NCBI GenBank assembly: GCA_023055355.1
Contig: JALJCS010000010.1
Coordinates: 21,281,001 to 21,345,000, forward strand
Direction of reading: 5' to 3'
Source of the DNA: Agelaius tricolor
Taxonomy: Eukaryota; Chordata; Aves; Passeriformes; Icteridae
DNA length: 64,000 nucleotides
Part shown: positions 1-11,325 of the stretch, in pieces
How positions within the stretch are numbered: position 1 is the first letter of the stretch
Layout: each line of letters begins with the position of its first letter
Program-made: the position numbers and the translations under genes
The notes under the pieces: model-generated
Seen by the model: the letters and a program-made list of their open reading frames with translations, nothing else
Told to the model about the DNA's origin: nothing
Database searches by the model: none

Positions 1-1020
1 AGATCTTCCTTTAAGATACCAGGGCTTCCCATTGTGCTGGCTTTTATTGGATTTCAGGTGCCATTCAGTCAGCCCCCTCAGCTGCTTAAATTCTTGAAAT
101 GCTAGGATCATATTTCACCTGATCTGGCACTGAACCATGCTCGCTATCTCACCCCAAAATTAATTAAACCATAAATTTTCGGAATAAACATGAAGCATCC
201 ACTATCACTGAAACAGTCTGGGCTTTGTTGAGCAAACTGCTGCAAGAACAAAGCCGCCTCTTTCTCTTTCTTCCCACCCTGCACTTCTCTTCTCTTGATG
301 TGTATCAGCAAATACAGTAAATACAGCACTCTCCCTCCCTCTTACAGAGAGATAATTCTTGTTCTGCCGTTGTCACCATTTCATAGACTCAGGAGAAACT
401 GCAGCAGCTCACAGGGTGAGATCTTACAGGAGAGCAATAACTCTACTAAGAAGAGGGCCTTCAAAATGAATCCACATAATTTCCTTTTTCCAGGCAGCCC
501 TTCAAAATGCTACTTTGATTTGCCCTTTACCTCAGTTTCCCATCTGTATGTTGAGTTTTTCTGTCTGATACTGATGCTGGGCAGTTAAAATTCATTAACG
601 AAGCAGAGATTATTAATTACTAATTCACCCAAGGAGATTATTTAAGTATGTACAAAATTGTTAGTGATAATCTTGTAGCTGCCTCAGAACTAATAGTCTC
701 TGCCTCTGAATCCTCCCTTCCTAAAACTCTGAAGCTGAACTATTATAATAATTTTTGAAACTAACACTTGCTATTACAAAACACATACTATTCAAAACTA
801 CCGATCAGAAAATAACTAAAACAGGGATTTCCATTTCCTATTCTGAACTTTTAACTAGTCTGAAGGCTGCAGAATCTCTGTCCAATCTGAAGAAAGCCTT
901 ATCCCTGAAACATGTTTAATTTTATTTTCTGGATAGCCTGATCATTTCAGAGAGGGTTTAGGACCAAGAACTCTGCCACTTCATCAACGTGACTCAGGCA
1001 AAATCTTTACCCTTATCCTC
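1..1020. other. Non-coding stretch, left end
   Basis: No gene is recognised here. The longest ATG frames are under 100 codons and have no domain. A TTATTAATTACTAATTC-like AT-rich patch with one TAATTA (614-619) lies in otherwise featureless sequence. The only repeat hint is the MIR-like 20-mer annotated separately. Confidence 0.7.
529..548 (+). repeat. MIR-like 20-base match, possibly a CORE-SINE remnant
   Basis: The bases acctcagtttcccatctgta match the well-known MIR SINE segment around CCTCAGTTTCC(T)CATCTGTA almost exactly. The flanks do not extend the match convincingly: the usual upstream GGGCAAGTCA block is absent. A short survivor of an ancient amniote MIR copy is possible, and so is chance. 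A MIR copy would be unusual in a bird. Confidence 0.25.
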
Positions 1021-1115
1021 AGATCTTGTAATCCTGTCAAAGCCCATGAAGAGTACTGGACGGCTGCTTGGGTGGGAGACCTAGGGAACATTGCCTGGTT
1101 GCTATAGGCAATGTA
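1021..1115 (+). mobile_element. Relic 5S-rRNA-derived SINE head (SINE3, AmnSINE1-like)
   Basis: The stretch aligns collinearly with the internal control region and 3' half of vertebrate 5S rRNA. GATCTTGT at 1022 corresponds to GATCTCGT. The block gcttgggtgggagacc (1066-1081) corresponds to ACTTGGATGGGAGACC (box C). The final ttgctataggc (1099-1109) corresponds to GGTGCTGTAGGC. The middle is badly eroded and the 5' third of 5S is missing, so this is not a functional rRNA gene. In amniotes a 5S-headed SINE is best known as AmnSINE1. I cannot confirm the downstream tRNA-like or Deu domain, and the element may continue to about 1,320. Some AmnSINE1 copies have been exapted as enhancers, so conservation is worth checking. 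Confidence 0.55.
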
Positions 1116-3840
1116 ACCAAAGGTGGCATTTTTATTCCTTGAATCAACTGTCAGCCAACACCCTTGCCTGGTATTCAAGGCTGTTGTGGGTTGATAGATA
1201 TAAATCTGAGCTCCTGACCAGCTCTGGTCTTTAGAAATTCTCTGGTAATTTGATTGCAGCTCTGGTGCAAAATGTCAGTGCCCTGGCTCTGCTCCAGCTC
1301 TGCTGATTTACACTCTTCTGACTCAAACACTCGGTTCTGTTCCAGTAGGATGCTCTATTCTTCTTCAGTTCTTCAGCTTCTGTCTAGAGCAGGTAAACAC
1401 TGTTTCTCTTTAGCCAAAATAAAGTGAGTCTTGCATTCATTCTAGGACGTTTTTGATGAATGGAGCCACAGAGGGGTGAATGTGGTGTTTGTTCCTGCTG
1501 AGTCCTCGCTTCTTTCATGCCAGGCAAAATCTGAATTCCTGTGCTGCAGAATCTTGACTGTGGACTGAGATCCCCAGGGTATGGAGCCTCAGGTGAACAC
1601 GTGCTGCTGCCAGGATGCTCCAGCCAGCCAAGGGGCTCAAGTGCAGAGCCAGGTGTCAGGATCAAAGCGGCGTCTGATGCGCTCTGATATGGTTATCATC
1701 TGCAGGCTTGGTTCTGCTCCCTCCTCAGGCTTGCATGCAGAGTCTCCCAGCTCTGGTAGCAAATGAGGAATGTGATGTCTCTGTGAAAAACATAGGATAA
1801 ATCTCTTCTCTAAAGAAGCTTTCTTTCTGTTTCTGTTCTCAAGCTGGGACCTAAAAAATAAGACCAGAGAAGGGAATACAGAAGAGTTTTTACATATTAT
1901 TCCTTGAAACTTTGGAATTAGTGATTAATGCAAAGTCTGGGTTTTCCTTGAAGAATCCTAGAGTCTGTTGTCTACTGCTTTTTTTCACCTGTTGCCATGG
2001 ACAGACTGGTGAATAACTGAGCACTGTGAAACAAGAGAGCAGACTTTTGGTTCCTAAGGCATTAATCAGCCCTAGTTCAGACAAGAGCATTTCCCTTCAC
2101 TTCAGTTTTCCCTCCCTGACGCAGCTCCTGCCAGGATGTCCCGCTGCCTGCTGGAATTAATGTGGCTTAAATATCCCTCAGGATTCTCCTTGAGGTCAGG
2201 AACTCAGCCTCTGGATCCTCTTCAGTTCTCTTTTCTAGCCCCTGAAACTGGATGTTGCCAAGTGAATTTTGCTTGCCCATCCCATTCTTCATATTTTCCA
2301 AAGTCACCTCTCACTGGCAAGGAAAGACTTGGACAGGAGAGACAGAGGGGAGAGTCCAGGCCTGGATTGCCTCTTTCCCTCTGTAATTTCAGTCTCCCCC
2401 TCTCATCCCTGAGATCATTTTCTCAGTGCACTATGCTGTGCTACATCCCAAGCTGTTGGCACTCCCCAGACCAGTGTGTTGAGTTGTCTCCAAGTTTTTC
2501 TTGCCCTTCATAAACAATGATTTTTTTATTTATTTGTTTCAAGATTTTTAATTATTTAGGGAGGAACACTTAAAACCAAGGAACTCTTTCTCTGTATTTT
2601 TTTCCTTTTTAATTTTTTTTTCTCAACTGAACCTGATTTCCCCTTACTGCTTTCTGCCCTATTCTCATCCCAAACTCAGAACTATCTTCAAGAAGACACA
2701 TCCCAGACCAAACTGTATTGCATTTCCCTGCTTTCCACTGCTAATAAATTTGTCTATATAGCTCACAAACTTTATCAGGAAAATGGCCCTCAAGAGAACA
2801 ACTCTTTACTTGCATTTCTCCTCACTGAAATCCACTCCAGCTCTGGCAGATCCGGAACTATCTGGTGAGCATGGGAGGTTTTTTCCATCCTCATTCGTGA
2901 GGGTTTTTATTGCTTCCTTCCTTTCCTCATCATATTGTGCCCAGTGAGTTTTAAAGGCAGATCATCTTCTCATTGTTTGTCAGAAAAACACTTGGCTTGT
3001 ATTTGTGCTGTTAATCAGGTTATTCATGGTCTGACTGAAGCCTTCTTTGGGGTCCTCCAACTCATGTTTGCTTTGCCTTGTGCATGGTTTTACCAGGCTG
3101 AAGATATGAGACATCCAGGACATCTCATCCTTATGTATGTATGTACCACCCACCCTGGCCCTTTCCAAATGAAGACCTTAACCTTTTCCAATGGTTACAA
3201 ACCTATATAGGAAAAAAGTTGAGCATTTGATGAACCCTCCAGGCTAATTAACCTTCTGTTGAGATACATACAGGACAACTGGATGGGGTGGGTAATGAGT
3301 GTATCCTGCAAGAGGCTGTGGCTTGTACCAGTTCTCTTCATGGGGCTGTCTTGTGTGCCTGAACACTCCTTTTTGAGGCTTCTGTCCAGCTGCTGGCCAG
3401 GCTTCCTCCAAGGAAGTGTTTCTCTCTCTTCTCTCATTCACAGAGCACTCTGTAATCATGCATCACCCCTTTCCCAAACTTATACCACAGAGCTGTGTAT
3501 CATTGACCAGATGTGGTCTTAATATGACTCTTCTACCCTCAAACTGCTGAAATACCTACGCTGGCACTGAGTAATTCAACAGGTTGTTTTTAACACTGTA
3601 GGATGAACAGCTGATCTTAAGACAGCCAGTTTCTTTGAGCAAGAAATTAAAGTGTTACTACATTTTGCATTTCCTTAGATACACAGGGGAAATGATAGAG
3701 TTTCTCTGCTGATTCATCAGCAGATGAATACAGTTTTGGGTGTTATGTTTATTTTCCCAAAGTGTTTTTTTTTTCTTTCCCAGACTCTCCCAGGTCCCAA
3801 GGTCGGAGCTGATGTCTGCACTCCAAGTGCATCCTGTTTG
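1116..3840. other. Non-coding stretch
   Basis: Ordinary mixed-composition sequence. A 125-codon frame at 2,136-2,513 has no recognisable domain and its length is expected by chance. A T-rich low-complexity run lies around 2,518-2,635. No promoter, splice-bounded coding block or RNA gene was recognised. Confidence 0.7.
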
Positions 3841-3900
3841 TCATAGAATCATTTAATTGCCATTTAAGAGAACTTATGCAACTGACCTTTAACATGACAG
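3841..3900 (-). mobile_element. Possible CR1 LINE 3'-end remnant
   Basis: The plus strand reads tcatagaatcattta, which equals the reverse complement of the terminal octamer-like repeat and end of avian CR1 elements (TAAATGATTCTATGA). About 40 further bases align weakly with the reverse complement of the CR1 tail, with actgacctttaaca resembling TCCAACCGTTAACC. Divergence is high and no more of the LINE can be followed, so this would be an old 5'-truncated copy. Confidence 0.4.
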
Positions 3901-4600
3901 AGTCTCCCTGTTGCACTTTATTCCTTACACTGACATACGAAAACAAAGGAAAAAACTTATTTTGGCTAATGTGAAAGTCATTCCACCAGGAAGATGAAAA
4001 AGGCAGGTGGGGTAAAGAGCTGATGGAGTTCAGAGTGGTTGGTAGTTACACAAAAACTTGATTTGGATGTTGCTTGTTTCCAGGGAAAACTATAGTACTA
4101 AATGTTCTGCAGTGAGGGAGATGAATTTTTATACAATGGGGGAAATGAATGAAGTTATGAACAAATGTATTTTATTTCTAGATCACTGCAGAACAGTTCC
4201 ATAAATCTCCTTCTGCAATCTCAGAACTCAGACTGTTTTCTATCTGTAGTCCTTTCGACTTGATTTTTATGAATAATGACCTGGCAACATGTGACTGACA
4301 GTCTGGCAGGGGATTGGCTATGATGCCAATCCAGACCCAGAGCTGCAGCATGTTGCAACCCTTTCCTGCCTGGTCAGCCACAGTTTTCAAAAGTAAAGAA
4401 TATCTGAAAAGGAATAATAAATACAATACATCATACTGTCCAAATAAACAATGGATTAGATGACATGAGGAGAGTTCTAAACACCTGACACTCATGCTCT
4501 TCTTTGTGAATTGACTCTGAAATTCATCTCATTTTGGAATGAGGCAAATAGCAGTATACAAAATCTTATATGGAATCAAATCTTAGCTTGAAATTTTCAG

Positions 4601-4706
4601 CAGTAATCAGGTAATATTCCATGTTACTGCACCTTTTCCATGTCAGAGATGCAGAGATGTTACTGCACCTTTTCCATGTCAGAGATGGAATATTACCTGA
4701 TTACTG
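4601..4706. repeat. Perfect 22-bp inverted repeat enclosing a 31-bp direct duplication
   Basis: Positions 4601-4622 are the exact reverse complement of 4685-4706 (22 of 22). The interior holds two identical 31-base direct copies, 4621-4651 and 4657-4687, separated by cagag. The second direct copy overlaps the first three bases of the right arm. The flanks do not match each other (cag on the left, aag on the right), so there is no clear target-site duplication and this is not an obvious MITE. Perfect identity in both repeat types points to a recent event, most simply replication template switching. As single-stranded DNA or RNA it would fold into a 22-bp hairpin with a 62-base loop. Confidence 0.95.
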
Positions 4707-5837
4707 AAGCTCCTGTGCTGTGCTGAGGACATTGTGTCTTCATGTCTATCCTCTGAAGTTTGGAGACACCAACTGCAAATAGGAGCCAGAGCTAATGGGT
4801 GGGGTAAAGAACAAATGGGGTAAATGGAGTTCAGCTATTCTTCATAAGTGTACAAGGCAGAGAGATAACTCCCTAGGCAGAGAAAAAAACAGAGCAACAA
4901 ACAAACCTGAAAAAAACCCAGTTTTCCTTCCTTCCGTACATCTACTGAATGATATGAAGTACAAGACACTGATACCAGTGTCCCTTGCCATGACCTGGAT
5001 CCCCTATAAGTATTAAGGTTATTTTTCCCTAAAACTGGCCTCCCCTCAGACATTTTTGTTTCACAACACAGAGGCCTTATCTCTGTATAGGTAAGTGCAT
5101 ATACAGTCTGGGGGGAAAGAAGCACACCTCTTATTAATTAAAAAAACAACAGACTTTCTGCTGAGAGTGCTAAATTCCATAACAGGAATTTATGCAGTGA
5201 TATTTAGTTCATTTGTGATGTGGCTTCTTACCCCTGACAGCAGGAGCCATGGTCCATTCATCATCGGTCCCAAACAAACAATGTGTATTTTTAGCTACTT
5301 CTTTCAGGGAAGATAAAAAATAGTCTAAGCTAGCATGACATGACTTAGGTGGGGACACTTTTATGTTTTTTAATTTGTTTAGATAATTGGGTCACAGGAA
5401 AGCACTCCTGTGAGAACCACTCTCATTCCCAGACATCCAGAGAGGTGAAGGGGTGGGAGAGAGTTGAGATTATTGCTAAAATAAAACATCCTGTGCAAAA
5501 GAGCAATTGTCTACGTAGCACTAATCTTAAGGTAGTTTAGAAAGATGACAAAAAAGTTCAACCTTAGTTCTGCCCTTTTTCATCATGTGATTGTATCTTA
5601 AAATAAATAGCTAAAGAGTCTGGCTTCATCTTAATATACATATGTAAGTATAGTGTGCTCTTAATTTGTTACCTCTAGAGTTCATGTAGCAATTCCCCAC
5701 CATGCATTTGTGCACGGTCCAAATGGTCAACATTTCACCACTACTATTTAGATTTAATTTTTATTGTATTTATTTTTACTTTTTCCAAATTTCAACTTTT
5801 TATTTGGTTCTCACGGTTTGATATAATCCCTTTTAAT
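4707..5837. other. Non-coding stretch
   Basis: No supported feature. The two overlapping small frames at 4,795-5,125 on opposite strands have no recognisable domains. Confidence 0.65.
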
Positions 5838-5985
5838 CTGTAATCTAATTACATGTACTGTGTTTCCGTGCACAGTTTGTGCTTTTTGAGCTAGGAGCTT
5901 TAGACTCTTGAAGCCAAGGAGAAATTAATAAAAGAAACTCACCAGCCATTTTGTAATTACACATGATTTAATTAGGAATCAATTC
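5838..5985. promoter_or_regulatory. AT-rich block with clustered homeodomain cores (candidate enhancer)
   Basis: Three TAATTA cores lie within 130 bp: 5846-5851, 5954-5959 and 5969-5974. The second sits in the near-palindrome TGTAATTACA, a paired-class homeodomain dimer-like site, and the third in TTTAATTAGG. A further atcaattca follows at 5978-5986. The sequence is compositionally mixed rather than simple repeat, as in many vertebrate conserved non-coding elements. This is inference from motifs only, since such cores are common in AT-rich DNA and conservation is unknown. Confidence 0.3.
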
Positions 5986-8900
5986 ACTTATTGAAAAAAA
6001 CCCCTCTTCTATTGTTTTTTGAATCTGGTGGTGGGAGCTCTCTGTGTGTGACAGCAACCTCAAATAATTAGCCTGGTACCAAGTAAAGGCTGTTTAACCT
6101 CCTCCACCCCAAACATCTGACTGGATGTACAGAGAGGATGTTTTAGCAGTGATTTCTGCCATGACATGTTGCAAAAACAGCTTCTGAAAAACAATGTGAA
6201 GGCAAATGTGTTTGAGTTTGAGCAACATTCCCCCGCATCCTGTCCAGAACAAGCACTTCTGCAGTGGAGTCCCTCAGCCCAGCTCCATACACTGCAGTGC
6301 TACAGGACCAGGGACACGATCCAGTTACCAGCTCTGTTTGTGGCAGCACATGAGAATGTTTATGGATTTGTATTGTTCTCCTGCTTTGGAAAAATGCCAT
6401 TTAAGAAATGCAACCTCCCACTTCCCCCGCCTTTTACGCATATAATATGAGAGGTTTGAGTGAAATGCCTGTCCAGGTCCTGGACAGCCATCACATCTAA
6501 CCAGGCAGCCCATGGGGAGGCTCTTCCTGGTGTCAGAGCTCAGCTTCAGAGGGTTCCCCTCCTTCCACTCCTTGTGTCATGGGCATGAGACAAACAGCTC
6601 CATTTGCTGTTTCTCTCCCATCTGTTCAAGGTTATCCTTCCCAGCTTCTTTCGTCTTCGCCTCCTCATCCCTGTTCTGCTGCCACACATCTGGCTTTGAG
6701 CATGGACCCACTTCTTGGATCTGATCCCTGGCAGCTGTCTGCTGCCAGCTCTTTCCCACAGAGGAAAGGGATGGGATCCAAAAGGCAGGGGGAAATGGAG
6801 GACAAACTGGGAACATCCACAGCAGGTGAAGGTTAAGACAACCAAATCTCTACAGGAATGATGTCCTTATTTCTTCTTTCCACTCAGCTCTGTGAGTGTC
6901 TGACTCTTCATCATGTCTTTCCTATCCCCTTCTTTATTATTTCTGAAAATGTAGACTGCCTCCTCTGCCTCCTTTACCTCTGAACAAGCTCTTTCTGGAT
7001 ACAGACTTATACAGCAGGTTGTGCTACCCACATGGATCACTGAGAGCACATCCCAACAGACACAGCAGAAAAGGTGCATAGGGGGAAAAATGGCACATCC
7101 TGCTCAAACTGTTAGGATTGAGACATTTCTTTCATTTGTCTGGTAGCAGATGCCAACAAGATGCAGCTTGAGAGTTCAGTCCATGCAGCTCCTCCTCCAT
7201 GTCTAAGCAGGATTTTTTCAGGGGCTATGTAGTGACTGAGGGCTGAAAGAGAGGGAACATGGAAACTGTATGTGGTATGTAGCAACAACAGTCACCTTCA
7301 GTCTCTGGGGCTGTTAAGGAACCTGGATTGCCTTCAAAAACATCCTATGGCAAAGATTTCCTTTTGTGCTGGAGTAAGAGGGAAAGGCAAGAGAAAACAG
7401 GTTTGACCAACACCCACCTGAAAACTTGGGAGTCTTTCTGATGCCTTCCACAGCTTTGGATCTGGTCTTCTTTTTGTCCTGTTGTGGGCTTAGTCTCATG
7501 ATAAATCCCAGAGCCAGAGAGCTCTGAGTAGAGATAGATTACAATCTTCTTTTCAGAAGCCTAAGAATGGGATATATGGATATGCTTATTTTGCAGATGC
7601 CAATAGCTAATATATTCATTGTGTTCAATGTACACAGTGGTCTGAAGCTGCTGCTAAAAGAGAACAGACATTTTATCTGGCTTATTATCAGCCTACATGC
7701 ACTGGAGAAAGATCCTAGGCTTTTAGTTCATCTCTGCTCTCTGTTTTATTTCAGCACATTGTCCTATTAATGATCAAGCACTATTTGAACTGCATTTTAT
7801 TGAGTTGCCTGAAGGCCCTCTGGCATCAGCAAAGTAAATATACTTGTGGTGATATTATTATTATTAGATTCGTGCTAATAAAAGGTTAAGAACCCAGCAG
7901 AAGGTCTTTAATCAGTCTATGCTGTGAGGCCAAACCCAAAGCTTTTTACTGGTTTTATTTTTTTCCTCTAGCCTCATAGGGTCCTGTCCATGTGAGTGGA
8001 GAAAAAAAAAAATCATCAGTTGAGTGATTAATTTACATGGCTTTGTTTCTTTGATGAATTTTACTCCTTTTCTCTGCTACATAATTGGTTTGGAATTTCC
8101 TTCCCCTTACTCAGAATTTCACAGAATGAACCGCTAACATCCAGTAATAAACCCTTCACTCCATCAGTAACTTGCAGCAACCCATTGAAGTAAGATCCCA
8201 GTTCTTGGTTAATGCAAGCTGAAGGAGATGGTCTGATGGATCAAAGTAAAACCAGGGCCAGCCAGAAACCAACATCATGTTGAAAACACGTGTGGGTAGT
8301 GACAAAGGAAATTCCCCAGGGTAATTAATGAATCTACTCAATGCTTTGTTTGTCTGTAAAAACACAACAAATGCTTCCCTACTTCATCGGGGCATTATGA
8401 GGATAACTTCCAGTAAAATGTAGGAAGCCAAGCACTCCTAGGAGGGTGGTGACACATGAACTCCTTTGTAGAACAGCTCCATCCACTCCCTATTTCTCAC
8501 CACCTCCTCTGTGCTTTGGTGGATTCAAATGTAACCATTTCCTTTGCAAATGAACCTCAAAAGTATAACTCTGAAATGAGGCCGTAAAGAGAAACTTCAG
8601 CACCTACAGCATTTGTAGGGTCATGTTCCCCCTTTCAGTCACTGCCAAACTGGGTCTGCAACTCTTGTTCTGGTGCAGTCACAACACCTCCAGGGCTTGT
8701 GCATGTTTGCCTCCTTTTTGGATCTATCACTCCACGCCTTTGCTGTTGTTCAGCTCAAGACCCTCTATAGCAATAGCAAAGACTTCCACTTTTCCTAGCT
8801 ATTCTTCTGCTCCAGGAAACACATTCTTGGCTGATCCTGCTCTTCAGACACACTTGCAGACACACACAGCCTGCCTTTTATAAATCAAATCCTCTGGGTT

Positions 8901-10301
8901 TGTTTTCCTCTCATACTGTCTCCATTTTATTTCTGTCTTTTTTTTTTCATTTTTCAATTATTATTATTACTTTGTTTGCAAGGCTGTTTGCTGCGGAAAC
9001 TGATCTCTCCCACTGCTCACTCAAGGAGAATTAATTTTAGTTCACATTGATTTTCAGTCTCCCACCTTGATTTTGTAACTTCTGTAAAAAAAAAAAAAAT
9101 TCTGTACTTCTGAGCAGTTCAATGCTCCCTAAAACTGTCCTGATCTTGAAACTAAACTTGAATATCCCTCTGCAACTCATTACTGTTTTAAACCTGATGG
9201 TTGTGCTGACATTGTTCTCAGCTCTATAGGTTGTCTTTTTTCCTGGCAGTCCCAAGGACAGTGGTAGCACAGCTGTTGCCAGGTATTTCCCCTGGCTCCC
9301 TACGGACTTTCTTCAGCCTCCTATCTCTGCCCTGAAATTACTCCCCAGTGGCCTCTTGTTAAATTCAGGTAGGGAGTGGTGTGTTGATGATTCACACTCC
9401 TGTCTCCTATCAGGGTTCAGTGGATGCTCTACAAGGAGGCCTGAAACCTCTGCAGTGTGGATGTGACTGGTTCAAGACTTTAACTCAGGCATTAAAGTGC
9501 TTCTGCAGGGTTTTGCTACAAAACACAGTGTACTGTAGAGGATGGTGTGCCTCCAATGGTGTGAATGCAGTGTGGAGTAGAACTTCAGGTGAACCATATC
9601 CCTCAGATCTGAGGAGCCTGTGTAACAGGCCTCTTGAAGGACATTTTCAAGGGCATAGTGATTGTGTTTATACTCAGGTGTAGAAGAGATCCTGAGGTCA
9701 AATATGCAGTTTGTCCACATTACTTGTCTGCGGGAAGACCTTGGAGCTAATCTTGGTGCAATCTAGCTGATACTCCCAGTACAGCAGGGTGAACACCTTC
9801 AGCTTATCCCCTACAGAAATCTGGAGGTGCAGCCAAATTATCTGGCAAGAAACTAGGCAGTAATAACAGTCACTCCTAAAGACAGCCAGTCCTTGCTGCT
9901 GCAGGACCTGGGGGGAATTGCATTCTTGCTGTGCAGCTGATCTAATTCCTGCCCCAGAACCGAGCAGCACAAAGTCATTCCTCTCCCTAGGTCAGACCAT
10001 GCTGACTTCCATGCACCCTGACAGGCCATGAGCCCTGCAAAGCTGCAATTGCATCCACAAGTACAAAGCCACAAAATTAGAGCAGGCATGCAGGAGCTGG
10101 AACAGATTAATGGGATCTTAAGTTTGGTCTCTTCAGAAGGAACTCCAGAAAGTATGGCTCCTGGGAAAGGGCATAAGGAATATCATCTGAGTGCTGAAGG
10201 GAATAACTGGATGATTATTCAATTTCCAGTCAATTTGCTGTCTGTCTGTGTGAAACAAAAGAAAAGTTTAACAGTAAAAAGGAATTTGAAAGACTGTTGA
10301 T
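5986..10301. other. Non-coding stretch
   Basis: No gene recognised. Small simple repeats are a (ATT)4 at about 7,852-7,867, another at about 8,957-8,969 and an A13 at about 9,087-9,099. A TTTCACAGAAT at about 8,117 faintly recalls CR1 tails but nothing extends it. Frames of 80-100 codons around 6,166-6,845 overlap on both strands and have no domains. Confidence 0.65.
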
Positions 10302-10366
10302 TTTCCTTTCCTTTCCTTTCCTTTCCTTTCCTTTCCTTTCCTTTCCTTTCCTTTCCTTTCCTTTCC
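10302..10366 (+). repeat. (TTTCC)13 pentanucleotide microsatellite
   Basis: Thirteen uninterrupted TTTCC units. The tract is pure polypyrimidine on this strand, so it could form a triplex under supercoiling. The uninterrupted array suggests length polymorphism. Confidence 0.97.
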
Positions 10367-11054
10367 CACCTTATTTTTTTAAATGGGTATTAGTGAAAAG
10401 ATGAGTCTAGGTGAACAATTAATATGATGTTGAAGAAAAGTCTCCAATTCATTCTCCCCACCTCAGCCTCTCTTTCCACCTTCATATTTTTTGACCTAGG
10501 ACTTTTCTAAGATGTCCTTTCATACCCTGTCCCCTATTCTTTTAGAAAGCCAGAGATATTCTAGATTTGTTGCTTTAAATTAAATTCTTTTCTATATTAT
10601 ATTTTAAATATATTTTATTTCTATTTCTTGAGAAAATTTAGGTATTCTATAGCAAGGGAAAAAAATCCTCTAATTGTTATGTTCCCTCTCATAGACTAGA
10701 AAAACTCACTCAGTAATTCCCACTTTTATACTTGCAATTTTGTGGTTGAACCAGCATGCAAATTTTAAGACAACTCCCTGCCTTGATTTCACTAAGTGTT
10801 TAGTGAATCTCTTGCAGTGGTTAATTATCTTCATGCTAAAAGTCAGATTTGCAGCTCATTTTCAAGTTTATCTTCTGACTTCACCTTGCAGCCACTGGAT
10901 CTCCTGCCTTTGCTGACCAGCTTAGAAAAGTCTCCCCCACAAACACATTCTCCCAGTGTGTGTTTTAAGGTGGCTGTAGGAGTGCATTAGGCATGTTCCA
11001 AAGATAGCAGACAAGGCTGGTTCTTGCAACCCAGAGGAGAAGAGAAGGAAAATG

Positions 11055-11073
11055 AATAAAAAATGGAAATGTA

Positions 11074-11108
<35 letters not shown>
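11055..11108 (+). repeat. AATAAA followed by an uninterrupted 34-A run
   Basis: A perfect AATAAA hexamer at 11055-11060 precedes 34 consecutive A residues (11075-11108) by 14 bases. This is the layout of a polyadenylated transcript that has been reverse-transcribed and inserted. I could not find a target-site duplication: the right flank starts gtgatgcctttcac and has no clear counterpart upstream. No parent gene is recognised in the 300 bases to the left. A simple poly(A) microsatellite beside a chance AATAAA is the alternative. Confidence 0.9.
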
Positions 11109-11110
<2 letters not shown>

Positions 11111-11191
11111 GATGCCTTTCACTTTATTGCAGATCTTCTCCTAGCTGTGCTCTGCCTTTCCAGGCAGGACATAGGATGAAGGAGAGAATAT

Positions 11192-11325
11192 CCAGAATCA
11201 AATTCTGAGCCCAAACCTCATGAGCACTTTGCCTTATCTCCAGTAAGTGAGGGGTTAAATTCAGTTCTGTGTCTCTGCTACCTATTAAAGTCAATCTGTC
11301 TACCCAATTTAGAAACTGAATTTAT
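11192..11325. mobile_element. Possible relic of an ancient palindromic MITE
   Basis: The block begins cagaatcaaattctgagccc and contains attaaagtcaatc. These resemble the arms and centre of the old sauropsid palindromic DNA repeats that read roughly CAGAATCAGGCCC and CATTGAAGTCAATGG. The resemblance is from memory of the consensus style and the copy is heavily eroded. Confidence 0.22.

Noticed and set aside
1021..1115. A functional 5S rRNA gene
   Set aside because: The 5' third is missing and the internal promoter is eroded; only a SINE-type relic is supported.
8110..8130. TTTCACAGAATGAACC as a CR1 tail
   Set aside because: Only about 12 bases resemble CR1 and nothing beyond them aligns.
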